Below are positions 9,561 through 14,854 of a DNA stretch of 14,854 nucleotides, piece by piece. The translations under genes and the position numbers were made by a program. Every line of letters starts with the position of its first letter. Position 1 is the first letter of the stretch. Origin of the DNA: Conidiobolus incongruus B7586 (taxonomy: Eukaryota > Entomophthoromycota > Entomophthoromycetes > Entomophthorales > Conidiobolaceae); NCBI GenBank assembly GCA_000697335.1, contig JNEM01015657.1, forward strand, positions 1-14,854, in the 5' to 3' direction. A model generated the notes under the pieces. That model did no database searches, was not told the DNA's origin, and saw only the letters and a list, made by a program, of their open reading frames with translations.

Positions 9561-12225
9561 TTAATAGAAAAAAGAGAAAAAGTTATTAATTCAATTCAAA
9601 CTTTATATATCAATTAATTCAATATAACTTAGATTTTGTTAAGGGCCCTAATATAAAAAAATGATTGCTAAATAATAAAAATAATATAAAATTTTTAAGA
9701 AAATTGAAAAATAATTAACAGCTATATATAATTATAATATACTAATTTATATAATAGGAGCTATTTCGTAAAAGATATAGATATTTAAATTATAAATTAC
9801 AATAGTTATTTATTAATCAATATACAATTTAAATTTATTAAGATTAAAATTTTGGTTTATGATATAAATCAATAACATAAAATTAATAAATTTGATTTGA
9901 TTTTATTTATTTCGCTATATTTATTTTTTAAACTAATTATTATTTACTTAAAATTTTAATTAAATAGTGGTAAAGGTCTCCAAAATTTAGTTTTTCATAA
10001 TTTATCAGTTAATTCGATGTTAGAGAAGTTAGTATATAAGAATTACCTAATCTCAGCTATCTTAAATTTATACCCAACCCAAATAATTCCGATATAATTA
10101 AGAGATATCTTGAACATTACCTATATGCCTTCATAAATAGATTAGTACAGTTTTAATATTTCAATAAATACTATATTACAACCTCATTAACAGATAATTT
10201 TTATATCTATTATATATTAAAAATATCGGAATGTTATTGATAACTAATCATTGGATAAATAATAAAAAAATTCAGCTAATATAAATTTATATAAATTTAT
10301 TATTTATTGGATTTTACTTAAAGCACTATTTATTTTAAATAGACCAAGTAACTCAACATATAATCCTTTATGACAAAATCATTAAAATGTTTAGAAAACA
10401 AACTAATTATACTATTATAAATATTAAAGTAAGATTTATTTCAAAAATCAAATGATACTATTCACCATTAATATTGATATTTTATTTTCTCAATAATTAT
10501 TAACAGAAAAAGGATATAAATATTAATTTTCAGGTTTGTTAAATATAATATTATATGTATATACTAGAAAGTAAATTCAAAAGTTTTTTATTTAATAAGT
10601 GAAGCATCATAAATATAATTAAAACTATTAAATATTTATATATTAAAAAGAACTGGTGTGTATTGCTTTATCTACCATACTTATCAAATATAGGTGCCTA
10701 TAATTTTAACTATTTGTTAAGCTGAGTTATTTAATTTGTGAAGAAATTTTGATAGTATTTCCAACATATGCTTTAAAATAAAGAATGTGATTTCCAGAAA
10801 AATTATAACAAATAAGTTAAATGATTAAGTAATTCCTATTATAATAATATTATATTGTTGAAAGAAGGATAATATTAAATATTGAAATGATATTAATAAT
10901 TTTCTAACTTATTTTGATTTTCTTAAAATTCTAAATTAGAAAATTTTTACTTTTATACCATTTTAAGAAATTAATCCTTATTGCTATTGTTATAAATCAT
11001 AATTTTTTTATTATTTATAACAATCATAAGATTTTTATAAATAATAGTGTTTGTGTATAAAATTTTAAAATGATATTCTATATTATAGTGAATTTTTCCG
11101 AATATATGAATAAATTGATATTATTAATATTATTCATTCATATATTAAATTTAAAAAAAATCTGGTTTAATTTTTTTATTTAAATAAACTTTAATTTTAA
11201 CCTATATATATTTAATTATATTATATTCAATCATAAATAATCTTAAATAAATTTGAAAATAAAATTTTATTTAGAATATATCAAGTATAGTTTAAATATT
11301 AGTAATTTTTTTTCAAAATATTTCCTTATAAAGTAGCTCAATTAATAGATATATTAAATATAAGTAAATTAATAATTTTGTTAAAATTTATTCATTTCCC
11401 AATATTAGCTAATTATTTATCTAGATATATATAATTAAAAGTTTAAGACTTTATTATTATTATTATTATTATCAAATATATTATAAAGTTAATATATAGA
11501 TAATATTAATTAAAATATAAAATATCAAATAAAACTAGCTTTGTTTGATAATTTGACATTTCTAGGTATTTATTTAATAATATAACCAAGTTATATATAT
11601 TTATTTCTTTTGTTTAATAAAATCATATTTTTATTATTTATAATTTAAATTGACAGATATAATTTAAATTTCTTGGGAAATATTAATAACTTTGCTAAAT
11701 AAACTAAAAATAATTTTTAATTATATAAGATATTTCAATAAATCATATAAATATTAATTAATAACTTTGCTAATAAATATTAAAAATAGAGAAATATCTT
11801 AATAAAACAATTACTGAAGCTTATTTATTTTAAAATGAAATATAAAAAAATAATATAATAGTTATATAAAAAATTTATCAAAAGAAAATATGCTAATTTT
11901 ATATTTGAATTAATATAAAGGTTGCTTTATTTTATTTATTATATTGATATTATTTTTAATTATAATTGATAATAATATAATATAATATAATATTATATTA
12001 CAATACCTTGTATTTTAAAAAATATATTAAACTAAGATTATAATATTTGATATAATATTAATTAATATATTTTTATAAATTATCCTATGTTATATATTTA
12101 GCTTTAACTTATTAAGTGATTTATAATAATAAAGGTAATTTTATTATATAAAAATAATTTATTAAATTAGTTAATATAAATTTTCTTTTTTTCCTTTTTT
12201 AATTTATATTATTTTTCTTTAATTA
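9561..12225. other. A+T-rich spacer between the relic and the mariner pair
   Basis: About 2.7 kb with no supportable gene. CpG dinucleotides occur sparsely up to 11099-11100 and then stop entirely. Minor repeats include a doubled ATAAATTTAT at about 10280-10300, a TTA microsatellite at about 11450, and ATTAATAACTTTGCTAA-like sequence twice (around 11683 and 11757). Nothing else is recognised. Confidence 0.5.
11449..11472 (+). repeat. TTA trinucleotide microsatellite
   Basis: About eight uninterrupted TTA units, ending at ATCAAA. Simple slippage repeat in noncoding DNA. Confidence 0.8.
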
Positions 12226-12249
12226 TTATTCTGTATTTTTAATAATGGG
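12226..12249. repeat. Left terminal inverted repeat of the outer mariner
   Basis: Twenty-four bases from TTATTC to ATGGG pair with 14817-14840, matching at 19 positions. The preceding TA (12224-12225) is the target duplication. Confidence 0.8.
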
Positions 12250-12319
12250 ATTTTTTTATAATTAAAAATAAATAAATATTTTAATATATTATATATAAAA
12301 ATTAATATATAATATAAAT

Positions 12320-12749
12320 TTAATAGTTTCTTTTATTATTAATAATATTTTGTTATATTTTTGGTAAACTGCTAATACTTAAAAAATAATTCTTTTTATT
12401 AAATACCAATATTGAATATTTTACAAATTAATTTAATTTTTTTGCAAATATTTTCTTTCTTATAAGCTGGTTTTTTAATTACCTAAAGTAAGTATAATCA
12501 TATAGGCTATAATCTAAAGAATATATTAGATATGATGGTTTTTTCCAGTTATTTTTAATTAGAAAGTTTTTTATAGCTTTTAATTTATAATTTTTTAATT
12601 ATTATATAAAATAATAAGTTTTCTGAAATTATATTGAGAATACTAATTAAAAACACTTTTATTTAATAAAGTAATATATAGTTTACTATTAACTGATTTT
12701 CCTTTAGGAACTAAATAAAAATAGCATATATTATTATAATCTATTATAA
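12320..12749 (-). pseudogene. Outer mariner transposase, C-terminal part (relic)
   Basis: The C-terminal portion of a mariner transposase, cut off from its N-terminal portion at 14076 by the inner element. A stretch corresponding to YSLDYSLYDY keeps the third catalytic aspartate of the DD34D triad (codon 12497-12499). The second-aspartate motif, normally LHDN, reads YNN, and a one-base deletion relative to the inner copy follows it, so the frame is broken. It aligns with 12846-13275 of the inner copy at roughly 80% identity by eye. Confidence 0.75.
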
Positions 12750-12751
12750 TA
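12750..12751. repeat. TA target-site duplication, left of the inner mariner
   Basis: The TA next to the inner element's first base pairs with TA at 14074-14075. Removing the element and one TA rejoins the outer copy into sequence that matches the uninterrupted inner copy around 13272-13284. Confidence 0.85.
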
Positions 12752-12775
12752 TTACTCTATATTTTTAATAATGGG
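12752..12775. repeat. Left terminal inverted repeat of the inner mariner
   Basis: Pairs with 14050-14073; about 17 of 24 positions match, with the inner ATAATGGG block best preserved. Confidence 0.8.
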
Positions 12776-12845
12776 AATTTTTTGCAATTAAAAATAAATA
12801 AACATTTGAATATATAATATATAAAAATAAATATATAATATAAAT

Positions 12846-13880
12846 TTAATAGTTTCTTTTATTATTAATAACTTTTTGCTATACTTTTAACAAATTTCTA
12901 ACATCTAAAAAATAGTTTTTTTTATTAAAGACTGAAATTTAATGTTTCACAAACCAATTAAATTTTCCTGCAGAAATTTTCTTTCTTGTAAGCTGGTTTT
13001 TTAATTGCTTAAAGCAATTATACTTATATAGGTTATAATCAAGAGAATATACTAGATATAGTAGTTTTTTCTAGTTATTTTTAATTAGAAAGTTTTTTAC
13101 AGCTTTAGATTTATGTATTTTGCAATTATCATGTAAAATAATAGGTTTTCTCAAATTATATTAAGAACACTAATTAGAAATACTTTTATTTAAAAAAACA
13201 ATATATAGTTTACTATTAATTGATTTTCTTTCAGGAATTAAATAAGAATAGCATATACCATTATAATCTATTACAATAATTAACATTCACTTATTAATAA
13301 AATGCTTATTTAAAGGGATTTGTAGAGGGGGTTAATTTAACTTAATCTAGCATTTTGATTTGTGTTTTGGTAAAGGATTATATATAAGGGTTTAAGATTC
13401 ATCAATTGTAATTATTCACTGTAAAAGTTTAAGCTTCTAGTAATATTTTAATAGGTTTTGTTTAACAATAGCTACTCTAGCTTTTTTTTAAGCTTTAGTT
13501 AAATTATAAGGTACCTGTTTTATATTTTTATTTATTAATTTTAGTTTAAACTTTAAAATATATAAAATACTTGTAAAACTAATATTAAAGTACTTAGATA
13601 ATTCTTTAACTAAAATAAAAAGGTGCTTTTCAATATATTTTTTTACTTTATTTACAATTAAAAGAGTAACAGTTAAAGTTAGTTTTCTAGATTTTAACAG
13701 GTTTTGAATAGTTTCTCTTTTAGCTTTAAAGTAATTTACCTAGCAATAAATTGTTGATTTAGATAATACTTTATTACCAAAAGCTATTTGTAAATTTTAA
13801 ATAATTTTAGAGGGTTTATAGTTAAGTTTTACTGATACCAAAATAAAAAACTTTTGATAATTACTATTTGGTTTAAGCAT
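12846..13880 (-). pseudogene. Inner mariner transposase (full length, about 14 in-frame stops)
   Basis: One frame of 345 codons, the usual length of mariner transposases, runs from the ATG at 13878-13880 to a TAA at 12846-12848 with no net frameshift. It shows an N-terminal helix-turn-helix region; a second one ending in VNYFKAKRETIQNLLKS; the first catalytic aspartate in IITIDES (codon 13401-13403); the DYNG motif about 45 residues later (as in Mos1); the second aspartate in ILHDN (codon 13128-13130); and YSLDYNLYKY, where the third catalytic aspartate is Lys (codon 13023-13025) with DD34D spacing kept. About fourteen stops are scattered along it, mostly at places where Trp, Gln or Arg codons would be expected, consistent with G:C to A:T decay. 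DD34D mariner assignment is firm. Confidence 0.88.
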
Positions 13881-13930
13881 GATTAAATTAAACAACTAAT
13901 TTTAAAAAGTTAATTTTTTAATCAAAAAAA

Positions 13931-13933
<3 letters not shown>

Positions 13934-13961
<28 letters not shown>
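13934..13961 (+). repeat. AT dinucleotide microsatellite inside the inner mariner
   Basis: About fourteen AT units in the region just upstream of the transposase start. The corresponding place in the outer copy (about 14720) has only a short TATATA, so the expansion happened in this copy. Confidence 0.85.
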
Positions 13962-13967
<6 letters not shown>

Positions 13968-14049
13968 TATATAATTTCCTATTAACTTTGTATATATTTA
14001 TTTATTTTAAATTAATAATATGTTTGAAAAATCAGAAATTAAAAAATTT

Positions 14050-14073
14050 CCCATTATTTTAAAATCAAGGTAA
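14050..14073. repeat. Right terminal inverted repeat of the inner mariner
   Basis: Reverse complement of this stretch begins TTACCTTG and continues to ATAATGGG, pairing with 12752-12775. It is followed by the TA duplication at 14074-14075. Confidence 0.8.
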
Positions 14074-14075
14074 TA

Positions 14076-14669
14076 ATTAACATTTGCTTATTAACAAAAT
14101 ATTTATTTAAAGGGATTTATAAAAAGGGTTAATTTAACTTAACTTAATATCTTGATTTGTGTTTTAATAAAAGATTATAAATAATAATCTAAAATTAGTT
14201 ATTTATAATCATTTTTTTAAAAGTTTAAGCTTTTAATAATATTTTAATAGATTTTATTTAGTAATAACTATTTTAACTTTTTTTTAAACTTTAGTTAAAT
14301 TATAAGATACCTAATTTATATTTTTATTTATCAATTTATATTTAATCTTTAATATACAAATACTTTTAAAACAAATATTAAAGTGCTTAGATAATTCTCC
14401 AGCTAAAATAAAAATGTGCTTTTTAATATATTTTTTATTTTATTAATAATTATAAAATAACAGTTAAAGTTAGTTTTTTAAATTTTAGCAAGATTTGAAT
14501 AGTTTTTTTTGATTTTAAAATAATTTATCTAGTGATAAATGATTAATTTAGATAATTCCTTATTATCAAAATTTATTTATCAATTTTAAATAATTTTAGT
14601 GGGTTTATGGTTAAGTTTTATTAATATTAAAATAAAAGACTTTTGATGACTATTATTTAATTTAAATAT
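14076..14669 (-). pseudogene. Outer mariner transposase, N-terminal part (relic)
   Basis: N-terminal portion of the older copy's transposase, aligning with 13276-13880 of the inner copy. The place of the start ATG reads ATA (about 14667-14669), and stops are frequent. The stretch after it still resembles the inner copy's N-terminal helix-turn-helix (LNxKPxKII). The missing rest is at 12320-12749, across the inner insertion. Confidence 0.75.
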
Positions 14670-14816
14670 AATTAAATCAAACAAACAATTTTAAAAAGTT
14701 AATTTTTTAATAAAAAATTAATATATACTAAAAATATATAATTTCCTATTAATTTTATATATATTTATTTATTTGAAATTAATAATATATTTAAAAAATC
14801 AGATATTAAAAAATTT

Positions 14817-14840
14817 CCCATTATTTTAAATTCAAGATAA
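14817..14840. repeat. Right terminal inverted repeat of the outer mariner
   Basis: Ends CAAGATAA and is followed by TA (14841-14842). Its reverse complement matches 12226-12249 at 19 of 24 positions. Confidence 0.8.
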
Positions 14841-14854
14841 TATTATTAATCACT

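Larger units (their letters stand above)
12752..14073 (-). mobile_element. Inner mariner element, complete but decayed
   Basis: A 1,322-bp Tc1/mariner element with imperfect terminal inverted repeats (left TTACTC..., right ...AAGGTAA; about 17 of 24 terminal positions match, including ATAATGGG) and TA on both sides. It is inserted into the outer copy of the same family, interrupting that copy's transposase gene between the first catalytic aspartate and the conserved DYxG motif. Its transposase runs on the minus strand with full family length but many stops, so the element cannot be autonomous. It contains no CpG that I can see. It carries a TA microsatellite near its right end that the outer copy lacks. 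Confidence 0.92.
12226..14840 (-). mobile_element. Outer mariner element, interrupted by a second mariner
   Basis: The ends are imperfect terminal inverted repeats of at least 24 bp: the left starts TTATTCTG and the right ends CAAGATAA; both include TTAATAATGGG or a close variant, and 19 of 24 positions match. TA flanks both ends (12224-12225 and 14841-14842), the target duplication of Tc1/mariner elements. Without the inner element (12752-14073) and one TA it is about 1,290 bp, the normal mariner size. The transposase lies on the minus strand and is degraded. I see no CpG in the element. It must be older than the copy that sits inside it. Confidence 0.88.

Noticed and set aside
11449-11999. 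CRISPR-like or satellite array
   Set aside because: Only short TTA and AATAT-type slippage runs are present, with no regular repeat-spacer spacing.
12846-13880. Ciliate-like genetic code in which TAA/TAG would read as Gln
   Set aside because: The symporter gene uses CAA for Gln and ends at a normal TAA. The transposase stops also fall at expected Trp positions and include TGA, which fits G:C to A:T decay of a dead element better.
12226-14840. Simple tandem duplication of one mariner
   Set aside because: The order of halves is A-A-B-B rather than A-B-A-B, and TA duplications bracket both the inner and outer units, so nesting explains it.

Overview
This is a very A+T-rich nuclear-type eukaryotic window with one intact gene and several fossil transposons. 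The gene is a 462-codon SLC1/DAACS-family acidic amino acid symporter on the minus strand. It has no intron and is much less A+T-rich than its surroundings. Everything else is long, stop-filled A+T-rich DNA. The mix of a compact, bacterial-looking transporter gene, A+T-rich spacers, LTR-like repeats, mariner elements and apparent C-to-T decay of repeats would fit an early-diverging, A+T-rich fungus. That placement is an inference, and other A+T-rich protists cannot be excluded.

Layout. 1-923: spacer without a gene, with a perfect 16-bp palindrome. 924-1358 and 2347-2781: two 435-bp LTR-like repeats in opposite orientation, about 93% identical, each with its own 4-bp flanking duplication, and about 1 kb of featureless DNA between them. 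2782-4275: spacer. 4276-5664 (minus): the symporter gene, with a candidate TATA box and a 10-bp palindrome upstream. 5732-9324: spacer with one slightly richer segment (about 6200-6480) holding interleaved inverted repeats. 9325-9560: a possible relic of a coding sequence. 9561-12225: spacer with a TTA microsatellite. 12226-14840: one mariner element inserted into another of the same family, both complete to their ends and both flanked by TA.

Two patterns link these pieces. First, the mariner insertion is nested: taking out 12752-14073 and one TA leaves an outer copy whose joined sequence matches the uninterrupted middle of the inner copy. Second, CpG dinucleotides are distributed in blocks. 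By eye, 1-3725 contains only four, all inside one LTR-like copy, and 11101-14854 contains none, whereas the central block around the gene has them at an ordinary rate. The two LTR-like copies differ almost only by transitions. This points to cytosine methylation/deamination or a RIP-like process acting on repeat-rich flanks and sparing the gene block.

I found no tRNA, rRNA, CRISPR array, operon or obvious new multi-gene system. The most noteworthy content is the nested mariner pair, the CpG compartments and the transporter gene's likely coupling and origin.
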